DNA of 64,000 nucleotides from Rickettsia helvetica (GCF_963970025.1 NZ_OZ018776.1:806001-870000), one strand, 5' to 3'. Counted from the first letter of the stretch, positions 36,280 to 46,497 are shown. The notes: generated by a model from the letters alone, not told the origin. Made by a program: numbers and translations.

Positions 36280-39279
36280 ATTTTATAATTTCCTGATTGA
36301 AAGCTGCTAAGTTCCAATCATCATTAACTAGTATTTCAAAATTTTTACAGTTAATAGTGAGAGAATCTGAAGCAAAACCGACTACGCTACCTATAAAAGT
36401 CCGGTTAGTTAATTTGCTATTTTGGTATAATCTCTGCCTTCTGTAGACACATATAAGGCTTCATTAATATTACTCTGTAAATAAACTGCTAGATAAGGCT
36501 GATCATGCCCCTCTACCACATTAAAAGGTAAGTCAAGTATAATACATTTAACTTCGGTCTTTATGGTTTTCTCAAAACCGGATAGAATATTTGCAGCAGG
36601 CAAATAATAAGAAGATAAATTATCTATAACGCCTGTAACATAAGAAGTTAGAGAAAGTAATTCTTTATTCACTATTCTAATTTGGTATTTAAGTTTGTTA
36701 TAATGAAGTATTAAGAAATCCCCTAGCTTAAACCCATGAAAAAGTGCAGGTATTAAGAATTTGATTACCTTGCTCTCAATAGAAGCATTTTTTAAGATTA
36801 ATCCTCCTATTTTTTCTATTTCAGGCAGCGATAAGATAATAGGAATTTTGACGTTAAGGGTTGGACTATTTGAACCTGTTTCATTGCTTACATAACAATA
36901 GGAATGAGCATAATTATTAAAACCGATCGATAAAATTAATACTAAGCTTGCTAATAATATTTTCTTCAGGTATTTCCGTTTGCTTTAAATAACTATTATC
37001 TGAAATTTTTATTAAGCTTTCGCTGCTTAGATGCTCTAAATTACCTGCTCCTCACTTTAGAAATTTAATTTTTTCACGTTCGCTTGCGATCATATCAAAA
37101 AAGTAAAATATTCTTAGAGAATTAATCACATCTATTGTAGATAAAATTTTATTCAAAATAAAACCGTCTACCACTTCGTCAATAGTAGAAATATCGATTT
37201 TTTGTAGGTCAATACCGCTTCTAGCAGATAGCTCAAGGATTATCTCGGCAAGACTACAAGAGCCGAATTTGCCGTTAACCCAATGTCCTGTTTCCCATAA
37301 ATGATTATCGCTCCAAATATTCCCATGCGGCCATGCAGGGTAGGGACGTGCATCCCATATCCATAAGAACATTTCTTCTATATATTCTTGCGTTTGCCAA
37401 TATTCTATGAAGCCTTTAATAGCTGTGCGTTGTACAGAAAAATCCGTACCTGCCGAGGAATATTTAGGGCTACCGCCGTCCGTACATTTAGGATCAAAGA
37501 ATACGTTTGGTTGGTTTAGTGCTTTATCTATTGACGGAAAGCCAAACTCGGTAAACCATATTTTTTTCATTTTTGGCTCCCAAGCCGTTCGATTCCCGTC
37601 AGGATTATTAGTGATGATTTTCCTACCAATACCCTACATTCTTCCAAGCATAAGGAGCAGATAGAGGCTGTTTATTACCGTTGCCGTCTAAATAATAATC
37701 ATACCCTTCGCCTGAGTTACAACCTTTCATAATTTCTTCTTTAGTTATCTGAGAGTTTAAAGAACGAGTTAAAGGGAAATAAGCATCTATTCCGACAAAA
37801 TCAATATAAGGGGAGGTAAATAACGGGTCTAAATTATACCACCCGCCGCTAGTATGATGATATTCTGACCAATCAGCGGCATAAGTAACTTGTACATTAC
37901 TTCCTACTATTTCTTTTACTAAACGAGCAAGGTTGATAAGCTCGCTTACTGCCGGAAAATTATTGGCTGCATCTTTTATAGAAGTTATGCCGATCAGCTC
38001 CGAGCCGATTATAAAGCTATCTACATAATCTTTAACAAGCCTTGCATAGTGAAGAATGAAATTATTATAGCCGTCTGCTTTATGAAAAAAATTATTTACT
38101 GAATTTGTAGAACCTGTAACATGCCCACGCCACGGTTTACCTGATAAGTCCATGAAAAATATTGGATAAAACATAATTTTTAAATTACGTCTTTTTAACT
38201 CGGTTAAGTAACATACTAAACTAGCATCATTAACCGTGCCGCCGTAATTAGGGTTGTCATGCTCATCTTTAGAGATAATTTTAGCATTTGCTCTATTATA
38301 ACGACCTACTTGCCAAGTACATGAATATGAGGTTAGAGGGTCGTTAAACTCTATAGCCGGCTTTATGCTGCAATAGCTTATGTCTAAACTATCGCCAAAC
38401 CAAGAAACTACCAAAGGGCTATCCATTTTATATTAGGGCAGGTGTTTTATAGCTGATTGAGACTAAATACGCTATCCGCAATATTATAATGATTATGAGA
38501 GTTAATAGTTTCGTGATTCACAACGCCGCCGTAAGAACTTTCTTGAGTTTTATATTGTTGCCGTATCGTAAACAAATTCGCCTGATCCCGGGATCATGTT
38601 AATGCTACTGATTAAATTTTCAACTTTTGCATAATTATTCGGTAAATAAATATTTGGTTTTCTTGTTACTTCAAATGAGAAACTCGGAATAATATCACCG
38701 AAATCTTCTAAAGGTAATTCTTCAAATACTATATAGCTAAGTGATCTAAAAGCAGGAGTTTTACCGTTACCGAGGTAGGTTTTAATTAAAGGATCGGGTA
38801 ATTGCGTTTCTGAGCCTTTATATAATCTAAAATTATACTTACCTAAATTTTATTACTTCATCACCCGCCCATACTCTATTAATCTCTCCCTCGCAAATAC
38901 TAACTGCAAAAGAAAAGAAATAGCTATATTCAGTGAAATTAGTAACGGATTTTAAGTTATGAAAATAAGGGAAATATTCTTTATGACGGGTACTATTTTC
39001 TATCTCTTTAATTTGATCTGCCCACATTATTTTTACGTTAACTCTTGCAGTACCAAAAATTAGTTGTATAGGTTCACCGTAATTAGCTGTTACATATTTA
39101 AAGCTTTCTTTGAAATTTTTAATATTGTCATATTATATCGGTTCGTGATTTAGTTGATCTAAATACTCACCAAGCATTTTGCCGGCAAATCTTCCTACAC
39201 TTGAAAATATGCTGCCGCCAAATGCATTTCCAACAGCACTGCCAAGCGAACTAAAAAAACTTCCAAACATATTTACCAT
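36245..39279 (-). pseudogene. Decayed GTA tail 'megatron' protein (orfg15-like, TIM-barrel domain)
   Basis: Starts MVNMFGSFFSSLGSAVG at 39279, continues with YSYFFSFAVSICEGEINRVW, then the GTA TIM-barrel-like domain (SPLVVSWFGDSLDISYCSI; DFVGIDAYFPLTRS; KKIWFTEFGFPSIDKA; EEMFLWIWDARPYPAWPHG) and a C-terminal part ending NDDWNLAAFNQEIIKF. This order matches the baseplate/host-specificity protein of Rhodobacter-type gene transfer agents. Many lesions: a stop after HEPI, and frame changes near 38838, 38570, 38440, 37615, 37050 and 36960. The last part, expected to contain the LLRGR-type end, is missing. Confidence 0.8.
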
Positions 39280-39358
39280 ATTATAGTTTAATATGGATTG
39301 ATATTAGCATTATGATGTGGTAACACTAATAGTATTGATGTCATTCCTGAGACTACAT

Positions 39359-39451
39359 CGTCATTGCGAGCGAACGTTAGTGAGCGTGGCAATCTCAGGA
39401 ATTCTCCCGAGATTGCTTCGTCAATTACTTCGTAATTTTCCTCGCAATGAC
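39359..39451. repeat. Dispersed repeat (CGTCATTGCGAG family)
   Basis: Both ends present (CGTCATTGCGAG, CTCGCAATGAC). Ends 26 bases before the first DUF2608-like gene and probably forms its leader. Confidence 0.9.
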
Positions 39452-39476
39452 AAAATTAAAAAAATGGAAACCATAA

Positions 39477-40370
39477 ATGTTTAAAAAATCTTTATTCATC
39501 TTACTATTGCTTGTTGCTTCCTTAGTTAAAGCAGAGATTATAGAAGTGGATAGTTTAAATAAAATAAAACAAGATTTTAAAGAAAATTATAATAAAAATT
39601 ATGTACCTCAGGATTTATTAGTAGTAACAGTTTTAGATGAATTTTTGTTTAAGTCTTTAGTGCCTATCGGTGAACAAATTGATGAAGATATTTATCTTAC
39701 ACTAACTCCTCTTTTGCGTAATATTAATAAAAATCCAAAAGCTATTTATATAAATCAATTGATTTTAACTAATGATAGTTATAAGAAAGAATTACAAGAA
39801 TCTGATTTTCCAAATTTTGTAAATGAAATGAGTAATAGTAAAATCCCTATAATAGCAGTAAATGATGGCTTTACCGGTAATTTTAATAATATTCCTAAAT
39901 TTGAAATATGGTTTGCCGATTATTTAAAGAAAAATTTCGATATTGATTTTTCAAATAGTTTTCCAAACAATAATTATATTATTTTTAATAATTTAGACAG
40001 TTTTGCTAATACTTATCCGGTATTTTATAAGGGTATATTGACAAGTAATAATATATCGGAAGCGGAAATGATGATCAATTTCCTTGTTCAAATGAATTTT
40101 ATACCGAAATGCTTTATAATGATTAGTAGTAGCGTAGAATTGCTAAGCTCAATGGAATTTCAGCTTAATAGTTATAGTTCTAATATATTATTTATTGGTT
40201 ATCATTATAATAATAAAAATACCCCGGAAAATAAGGATGCTGCATATTATACTAACACCATTGGTGATTTAATACCTCAAATAAATAAAGTAAAAAGAAA
40301 TAATCCGCCTTTAAAGAATAATAATGCGAAAGGTAAAAATCCTTATGACAAAAGTAGACCTCTTAAATAA
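39477..40370 (+). CDS. Exported DUF2608/HAD-like protein, first paralogue
   Basis: 297 residues with a cleavable signal peptide (about 1-19, ending LVKA). The body resembles HAD-fold DUF2608 proteins, but the position of HAD motif I reads VVTVLDEFL, without the nucleophilic Asp and without the following Thr, so it is probably not a phosphatase. The gene ends inside the left arm of a palindromic element, which supplies SRPLK and the stop. Followed by a paralogue. Family call by similarity to the neighbour; function unknown. Confidence 0.6.
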   Translation: MFKKSLFILLLLVASLVKAEIIEVDSLNKIKQDFKENYNKNYVPQDLLVVTVLDEFLFKSLVPIGEQIDEDIYLTLTPLLRNINKNPKAIYINQLILTNDSYKKELQESDFPNFVNEMSNSKIPIIAVNDGFTGNFNNIPKFEIWFADYLKKNFDIDFSNSFPNNNYIIFNNLDSFANTYPVFYKGILTSNNISEAEMMINFLVQMNFIPKCFIMISSSVELLSSMEFQLNSYSSNILFIGYHYNNKNTPENKDAAYYTNTIGDLIPQINKVKRNNPPLKNNNAKGKNPYDKSRPLK

Positions 40371-41319
40371 CCTCTTGCTAAAGGTAATTTGTACGTCAAT
40401 CCGGTACTCGCATCTGCACGATCTTTTTTGTACGCTGCGGCGGCAAGTGTTTCCGTGTTTCCTTCAAATTCCTCTTTATAAGATATGTTATTTAAGAGGT
40501 CTAATCAATAAAGTTTTATTGAGTTTACTTTGCTTAGTTATTTCGTGTGCAGGCTACGGTCAAATTATTCCTACTTACTCCATAGATTCGGTAACAATGA
40601 AAAATTTATTACCGAAGATAGATGCAGATACGCTGGTACTTATAAATATAGATAATACTATTATAACACCGAAATCCAAATTATTTCGATACCAGGATAA
40701 TTCTTATATAAATTTTACTAAATATTTATATAGTCTTGCAGCGGATAACGCATCAGTTAATAAAACTATTGCAAAATTGATAGAGCAGCGTCAAATGATG
40801 CTTGTTGAATCTAAATGGGTAGATTTAATTAATAAGATGAAACAGCAAGGTGCAACGGTTTTAGGTCTTCAGGAAATAACGGCCCCATGTAATTTAATTG
40901 AAAATTATGAAGGATGGTTATATACCTTACTTTATGGACTCAATATTAATTTTACTAATAAAGTTAATGATAAAGATGTATTTAGATTTAATCCAAGTGA
41001 TGCTGGAGCCCCTATTTTTTATTTAGGTATAATATTTACCGGTAATATAAATAGAGTAAAAACTCTTATAGAGTTCTTAAAAATTATACCAAAACAACCT
41101 AAAAAAATAGTAATTTTTGCAAATAATAAAAAAGATTTAGAAAATATGGACTCTTATTTAAGTATGGTTGATATAGGGTATTATGGAATTGAATATTTGG
41201 GGTGGCAAATGTTACCGGGGTCACCTGATCATCAAATCGCTGAGTTGCAGCAATCTACGTTTTTAAATACCGGTCAGTGGTTAGAAGATGATACAGCTGC
41301 AAAGATGTTAAATAAATAA
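40324..41319 (+). CDS. DUF2608/HAD-like exported protein, second paralogue, start displaced
   Basis: From about residue 62 there is a signal-like segment (NKVLLSLLCLVISCAGYG), possibly with lipobox VISC, followed by an HAD-like body with motif I as LINIDNTI (Asn where the nucleophilic Asp is expected). No ATG precedes the signal segment outside the palindromic element: the open frame reaches upstream through the element to an ATG at 40324 within the previous gene. The original start was probably lost by the insertion; a TTG at 40519 is another possibility. The stop is 2 bases before cysQ. Function unknown. Confidence 0.6.
   Translation: MRKVKILMTKVDLLNNLLLKVICTSIRYSHLHDLFCTLRRQVFPCFLQIPLYKICYLRGLINKVLLSLLCLVISCAGYGQIIPTYSIDSVTMKNLLPKIDADTLVLINIDNTIITPKSKLFRYQDNSYINFTKYLYSLAADNASVNKTIAKLIEQRQMMLVESKWVDLINKMKQQGATVLGLQEITAPCNLIENYEGWLYTLLYGLNINFTNKVNDKDVFRFNPSDAGAPIFYLGIIFTGNINRVKTLIEFLKIIPKQPKKIVIFANNKKDLENMDSYLSMVDIGYYGIEYLGWQMLPGSPDHQIAELQQSTFLNTGQWLEDDTAAKMLNK
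40355..40503. repeat. Rickettsia palindromic element with perfect 17-bp arms
   Basis: The arms tagacctcttaaataac (40355-40371) and its exact reverse complement (40487-40503) enclose 'ggtaatttgtacgtcaatcc' and 'ttttttgtacgctgcgg'. Same family as 18948-19093. Inserted exactly between two paralogous genes; the left arm contains the stop of the first. Confidence 0.95.
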
Positions 41320-41321
41320 TT

Positions 41322-42101
41322 ATGAATGACAATTTAATTAATGCTTTAAAAGATTTAATTATTAATACCGGCAAGGTTGCACTAGATATAAAAAAGGCAG
41401 GAATATTGACTGATACTAAATCAGATGGGTCAGTAGTCACTAATGCCGATAAGGAAATTAGTAAAATAATTTATCAAACTCTACGAACCTTAACCTCTCA
41501 AATAGCTATAGTATGTGAAGAACAGCCGCTACCTATATTAAGCAGTGATACTTTTTGGTTAATCGATCCTATTGACGGGACACGGAGCTATGTAAACGGT
41601 AAAAGTACATATACGTTAAATATAGGGCTTATTGAAAACGGTTCTCCGACCATCGGCTTGATATATCACCCTGAAACAGCAAAGCTATATTATACCGATG
41701 TAAACGGTCGGTTAAAAATCGAACAGAATTCTAAAGAAGTATTTGTTAATCATGAACCTAAACATGAAGAGCTTAATGCGGTAATAGGTTTTTATAATTC
41801 AAATAAAGCTACTAAAGAATTTTTAAGTAAGTATTCATTCGGTCAAATAAATGCAATAGGTAGTTCAATTAAACTATGCTTAATTGCTGAAGGAACAGCT
41901 GATATATATCCAAAATTCGGTCAAACTATGGAATGGGACATAGCGGCAGGTCATGCTTTAATTAAAGCCGGCGGCGGTAATATTTTAGATTGCGACGGAC
42001 AAGAAATTACTTACGGTAAAGAAAATTTTGCTAATCCTAATTTTTTCGCCTGTAGCAAATATTGGTTGGGAAAGAATCCAAACTGTCATACCTTGGCTTG
42101 A
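41322..42101 (+). CDS. cysQ: 3'(2'),5'-bisphosphate nucleotidase CysQ
   Basis: Mg-dependent inositol-monophosphatase-fold enzyme that hydrolyses PAP to AMP. Metal-binding motifs: CEEQ (Glu67-68), IDPIDGTRSY with Asp82 and Asp85, and MEWDIAAGHAL near residue 210. 259 residues; the last few (CHTLA) come from a dispersed repeat, which also gives the stop. Starts 2 bases after the DUF2608 gene, so co-transcribed. Confidence 0.9.
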   Translation: MNDNLINALKDLIINTGKVALDIKKAGILTDTKSDGSVVTNADKEISKIIYQTLRTLTSQIAIVCEEQPLPILSSDTFWLIDPIDGTRSYVNGKSTYTLNIGLIENGSPTIGLIYHPETAKLYYTDVNGRLKIEQNSKEVFVNHEPKHEELNAVIGFYNSNKATKEFLSKYSFGQINAIGSSIKLCLIAEGTADIYPKFGQTMEWDIAAGHALIKAGGGNILDCDGQEITYGKENFANPNFFACSKYWLGKNPNCHTLA

Positions 42102-42386
42102 CCACGGTATCCATTAGAAACATTTGTAGTAGTTAAATATTACTGGATACCGCGATCAAGTCGCGGACAATACAGACTATTGGATTCCCGCTTTCGCGGG
42201 AAGGCATTGTTGCGTGGACTAGTTTTCGTCATTGCGAGGAAAATTACGGAGTAATTGACACAGCAATCCAGGAACAAATACTAAATTTAGCATTGTTTTA
42301 TTATTTTTTTTGGATTGCCACGCAGCCTACGGCTGCTCGCAATGACGATTTGGTATCCACGCAACAATACCCCTCGTGGGAATGAC
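42084..42386. repeat. Composite dispersed repeat block
   Basis: At least three units: 'gtcataccttggcttgacca', 'ttcccgctttcgcgggaagg', and a CGTCATTGCGAG...CTCGCAATGACG unit (42228-42347). Fills the whole cysQ-mutS gap; its left end is the cysQ C-terminus. Confidence 0.88.
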
Positions 42387-42389
42387 ATC

Positions 42390-45050
42390 TCAAACCAACT
42401 TCTTCAACTCATAAATCAACTCAAGTGCTTCTTTAGGGGATAGTTTATCAGGATCGATAGTTCTAAATTTTTCATCTAATTTGTTGCTTATAGTAGTTTT
42501 ATTAGGTTCAAGATTAAACAAACTCAAATTATTTGATTCCGTCGATAAGATATTTTTTCCTTTACCTGTAGAAGTTTTTTCAAATTTAAGCAGAATCTGC
42601 TCAGCTCTGTTTATAACACTCGCAGGAAGACCGGCAAGAGCCGCAACATGAATACCGTATGACCTATCAGCTGCACCTGAGATAATATTATGTAAAAATA
42701 GAATATCTTTACCTGACTCCTCAATAGCAATAGTATAATTTTGCAAAGCCGGCAAAAAATTACTCATAACGGTAAGTTCATGATAGTGAGTTGCAAACAA
42801 ACAGCGACATTTCAGTTTATCATGGATATATTCAAGCACCGACCAAGCTATAGATACACCGTCGTAAGTGGAAGTACCTCTACCTACCTCATCAAGGATG
42901 ATTAAAGAATTCTTTGTAGATTGGGCAAGAATTGCCGAGGTTTCAAGCATCTCTGCCATAAAGGTTGATTGACCTTTAATTAAGTCATCGGCAGCACCTA
43001 TTCGGCTAAATATTTTGTCGACTACTCCTATTTTAGCACTTTTTGCAGGAACAAATGAACCTATTTGAGCAATGATTGCGATAATGGCGTTTTGACGCAG
43101 ATAAGTACTTTTACCTGCCATATTAGGACCGGTAATTAACCAAATACGCTCAAGCTCCGATAAATGACAGTCATTATATACAAAGCTTTTGCTTTCTCGC
43201 TGTAGTGCTTTCTCTACTACCGGATGTCGTCCTTTAACGATATCAAAGCTTAAATCATCGGTAAATTCAGGCTTAACATAATCATATTCATCAGCGATAT
43301 AAGCAAAATTACAAAATACATCAAGTCCGCTTAAAGAGCTTGCAAGCATTCGTAAATAGGAAGCTTTTGCGATTACTTGGCTACAAATATCCGCATATAA
43401 TTCTTTTTCTAAGCTTATTACTAAGGTTTTGGCGTTGACTAACTCGCTTTCAAGCTTTTGTAATTCGGTAGTAGTGTAGCGGACATTATTGACTGTGGTT
43501 TGACGGTGAATAAATTTGGGATCGGTGATTTTATTGACATTTTTAGCAGTTATATCGATAAAAAGCCCAATAACATTATTATGAGATATTTTTAAACTGT
43601 CTATATTTGTTTCTTTACGATATTGATCTTTTAGCTTTTCAATATGTAATTTCCCATTATTAATTAAATCATGTAATTGTGCTACTTTCGGATGATATTC
43701 ATGCCTTATTATACCGCCTTCATTTAAATTATTCGGGGCATCTTCACGTATTGTTTCGTCTATTAAATTATATAACTCTTCATTACCTGACAGCGATTTA
43801 ATAATTTTTTCAATAAAATCAGGCAAATTAAAACCGTAAGCATCAAAAAATACTCCTTTAATAATCGTTGCTGTTTCCAAAGTATATTTAATACTAAGTA
43901 AATCGCGACCTGAACTTCTATTCATCGTAATACGTGTTAAGCAGCGTTCTATATCACTAGTTTTTTTTAGAAGTTCTCTAATTTTTTTTACTATTTCTAA
44001 GTTAGAATAAAAGAATTCGGCAATATTTAAACGGTGGTTTATTTTGAGGATGTCGGTTAAAGGACTTGAAAGAAAATTATATAATAAACGTCCGCCTTGT
44101 TTAGTAACCGTATGATTAAGGGTGCTGAGTAAACTTCCTTGCGAGCTGCCTTGTGAGTTTGTTACAATTTCAAGGTTGCGTCTAGTTGCAAAATCAATAG
44201 TCATATAGCTATGAAAATTGACAATTCTAGGGATCGGTAAATGAGGAATATTTTGTTTTTGAGTTAACGATAAATATTCTAAGATGCTACCTATAGCACA
44301 AATTTGACCGTTAGATACTTCACCAATCCCTTTAATATCTTTCATTTTATAAAAATCTAAAATGATTTTTTCACATTTATTAACTGCAAAAAAACTATCA
44401 ACTTGATAGGTAATACGAAAATTTAATTGTTTGAAGATATTATCCGCAAGATTAGAAGATCTTAGATTTTCGCTAAGTAAAATTTCACGAGGTTTTAGAC
44501 GGGCAAGTTCATTGAGAATTTCAGCTTCCGGTATATTAACTACAAAAATTTCAGAAGTAGAAAGATCAATGTAACAAAGGCTAGCTGTTTCTTTATTTTT
44601 CGGTATTACGAGACTTGCTAAATAATTAGGTTTGGCTGAAGCAATTAAATTTTCTTCAATTATAGTTCCTGGAGTTATAATACGTGTGACATCTCTAGTA
44701 ACTATCGCTTTATAACCGCCTCTATTTTTTGCTTCTTCAGGTGTTTCAAGTTGATCACAAATAGCAACCTTATAGTTTTCTTCAATTAACTTAGTTAAAT
44801 AATTCTCAAGTGCATGATAAGGTACGCCGCACATTGGGACTTCTTCTTCGCCGTTTTTGCCTCTTTTTGTTAAGGCAATACCTAAAACATTGCTGGCTAA
44901 GATTGCATCCTCATAGAACATCTCATAAAAATCACCCATTCTAAATAGTAGTAAGCAATCTAAATGAGCAAATTTAATGTCTAGATATTGTTGCATCATT
45001 TTCGTTGCAACATCGTAATTATATTTTTGTTTAAATTCTTGAAGATTCAT
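42390..45050 (-). CDS. mutS: DNA mismatch repair protein MutS
   Basis: Mismatch-recognition ATPase, about 886 residues from the ATG at 45050 (an ATG at 45080 would add 10 residues). N-terminal mismatch-binding domain with RMGDFYEMFYEDA (Phe and Glu of the F-x-E motif), Walker A GPNMAGKSTYLRQ near residue 640, and LIILDEVGRGTSTYDG. The C-terminus ends in a helix-rich Glu/Lys tail. Intact. Confidence 0.96.
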   Translation of the reverse strand: MNLQEFKQKYNYDVATKMMQQYLDIKFAHLDCLLLFRMGDFYEMFYEDAILASNVLGIALTKRGKNGEEEVPMCGVPYHALENYLTKLIEENYKVAICDQLETPEEAKNRGGYKAIVTRDVTRIITPGTIIEENLIASAKPNYLASLVIPKNKETASLCYIDLSTSEIFVVNIPEAEILNELARLKPREILLSENLRSSNLADNIFKQLNFRITYQVDSFFAVNKCEKIILDFYKMKDIKGIGEVSNGQICAIGSILEYLSLTQKQNIPHLPIPRIVNFHSYMTIDFATRRNLEIVTNSQGSSQGSLLSTLNHTVTKQGGRLLYNFLSSPLTDILKINHRLNIAEFFYSNLEIVKKIRELLKKTSDIERCLTRITMNRSSGRDLLSIKYTLETATIIKGVFFDAYGFNLPDFIEKIIKSLSGNEELYNLIDETIREDAPNNLNEGGIIRHEYHPKVAQLHDLINNGKLHIEKLKDQYRKETNIDSLKISHNNVIGLFIDITAKNVNKITDPKFIHRQTTVNNVRYTTTELQKLESELVNAKTLVISLEKELYADICSQVIAKASYLRMLASSLSGLDVFCNFAYIADEYDYVKPEFTDDLSFDIVKGRHPVVEKALQRESKSFVYNDCHLSELERIWLITGPNMAGKSTYLRQNAIIAIIAQIGSFVPAKSAKIGVVDKIFSRIGAADDLIKGQSTFMAEMLETSAILAQSTKNSLIILDEVGRGTSTYDGVSIAWSVLEYIHDKLKCRCLFATHYHELTVMSNFLPALQNYTIAIEESGKDILFLHNIISGAADRSYGIHVAALAGLPASVINRAEQILLKFEKTSTGKGKNILSTESNNLSLFNLEPNKTTISNKLDEKFRTIDPDKLSPKEALELIYELKKLV

Positions 45051-45184
45051 ATTAAGCAAAGTTATATATTGGTTTATCAAAATATATAGGAATGTTTCGT
45101 CAAGTTAAATATATATTTTTATGGGAAAATTAATTATAATGCTGCATTATTAATTTATACTGAAAATATTTAAATTAGATCATT

Positions 45185-45427
45185 ATGAAAACACAGCTTG
45201 TAGTTCTCACTAATAGAGGGCAAATGACAATTCCAAGTTATATTAGAGAGAAATTAAATTTATCCACAGGAAGTAAGTTAGAGTTAATAGTGCAAGATAA
45301 TTCTTTTATGGTAATACCTATAAATAAATCAGTTAAAAACTTGAAACATATTTTACCAAAACCTAAAAATACTCTAACTATAGATGAAATGAATGAAATT
45401 ATTAAAGGTTCATATGATAGGAATTGA
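45185..45427 (+). CDS. vapB: VapB-type antitoxin (AbrB/SpoVT fold)
   Basis: 80 residues. The swapped-hairpin AbrB domain shows TNRGQMTIPSYIREKLNLS and GSKLELIVQDN. The C-terminal part, which would bind the toxin, has MNEIIKGSYD. Overlaps vapC by 14 bases. In contrast to the broken pair at 20 kb, both genes are intact. Confidence 0.88.
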   Translation: MKTQLVVLTNRGQMTIPSYIREKLNLSTGSKLELIVQDNSFMVIPINKSVKNLKHILPKPKNTLTIDEMNEIIKGSYDRN

Positions 45428-45809
45428 TACAAATATTCTCATTCATTACTTAACCGGAGACGATAAAGTACAAAGCATTAAAGCTATAGAATTAATAGAA
45501 AAATATTCCGGTAAAGAAAATTCAATATTTATAAATAATATAGTTATATGTGAATTAGTTTGGGTATTAGAAAAAGGTTATAAATATTCAAAAGAGCAAA
45601 TAATTTTAGTACTAAAAGAAATATTTAGTACAGTTGAATTTAGTTTTGAGAATCAACAAGTCTTATGGTTATCAGTTTTAGAATATGAAAATTATAAAAC
45701 AGATTTTCCCGATATATTAATAGGTAAGCTAAATATATTTAATGGATGTAATTATACTGTTACTTTTGATAAAGCAGCAAGTGAACTAACAATATTTAAT
45801 AATTTATAA
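45414..45809 (+). CDS. vapC: VapC-type PIN-domain ribonuclease toxin
   Basis: 131 residues from the ATG at 45414. PIN-domain acidic residues are visible in IGIDTNILIHYL (first Asp), NIVICELVWVLE (Glu), and DFPDILIG with TFDKAAS at the end. Start chosen because it directly precedes the conserved IGIDTN. Overlaps vapB, the standard arrangement for toxin-antitoxin operons. Confidence 0.9.
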   Translation: MIGIDTNILIHYLTGDDKVQSIKAIELIEKYSGKENSIFINNIVICELVWVLEKGYKYSKEQIILVLKEIFSTVEFSFENQQVLWLSVLEYENYKTDFPDILIGKLNIFNGCNYTVTFDKAASELTIFNNL

Positions 45810-45811
45810 AA

Positions 45812-46246
45812 CTACTTTATCTTTGATAGGCGGGTGCTATGTCTGCCGCCTTCAAATTTAGTGATTAAAAACTTATCTATAATATCAAATACTATTTTGT
45901 GATCTATGGTTTTTGCCCCGAGTATCAAGATATTAGCATCATTATGAGCTTTAGCATTTTCGGCAGTTAATATCTCATTGCACAAAGCGGCTCTTATCTC
46001 CGAACTACGATTAGCAGCTATAGACATGCCAATCCCCGTATCACTAATTAAAATACCGATAGGAGCTAATTTTTCAATAATAATATCTACTACTTTCTTA
46101 GCATAATCAGGATAATCAACGGTTTGTGTATTATTCGTTCCGCAGTCATAAATCTTTAGAGATTTCTGCTCTAAATAATTGATAATTTCAGACTTAAGCT
46201 TATAACCTGAATGATCACTAGCTATGACAATATTATAAGTTTTCAT
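45812..46246 (-). CDS. rpiB: RpiB/LacAB-family sugar-phosphate isomerase
   Basis: 144 residues matching ribose-5-phosphate isomerase B: IASDHSGYKLK (DH pair), TVDYPDYA, SDTGIGMSIAANR, and NDANILILGAK. In E. coli-type enzymes the loop reads CGTGIG with a catalytic Cys; here it is SDTGIG (Ser68, Asp69), so the usual base is missing. Some relatives lack this Cys and use an acidic residue instead. Convergent with vapC, 2 bases apart. Confidence 0.87.
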   Translation of the reverse strand: MKTYNIVIASDHSGYKLKSEIINYLEQKSLKIYDCGTNNTQTVDYPDYAKKVVDIIIEKLAPIGILISDTGIGMSIAANRSSEIRAALCNEILTAENAKAHNDANILILGAKTIDHKIVFDIIDKFLITKFEGGRHSTRLSKIK

Positions 46247-46293
46247 AGTTAATTTTTTGATGGAAAATAGTGATAAAAATTATATACTATGTA

Positions 46294-46456
46294 AGAGTCT
46301 ATCTGTAAATAAATTTTAATTGATAATTAAATTCTTTTTTGCTACAAATTATAAGATTTTTTTGAAATATGAATAACTATTCCTTCAAAAATCTTATTAA
46401 TTTTCGCTATAAAAGCTCTTTAATTATCAATTAAAATTTATTTACAGATAGACTCT
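46294..46456. repeat. Palindromic element B, perfect 37-bp arms
   Basis: The arms at 46294-46330 and 46420-46456 are exact reverse complements over 37 bases (agagtctatctgtaaataaa...). The core (46331-46419) is the inverted counterpart of the core at 12067-12152, yet the arms share nothing with those of that element. Intergenic, between rpiB and the M23-like lipoprotein gene. Confidence 0.93.
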
Positions 46457-46497
46457 AAGATTTGTTTTCTAATGTAAATAATAGTTTTGTTAAATAT

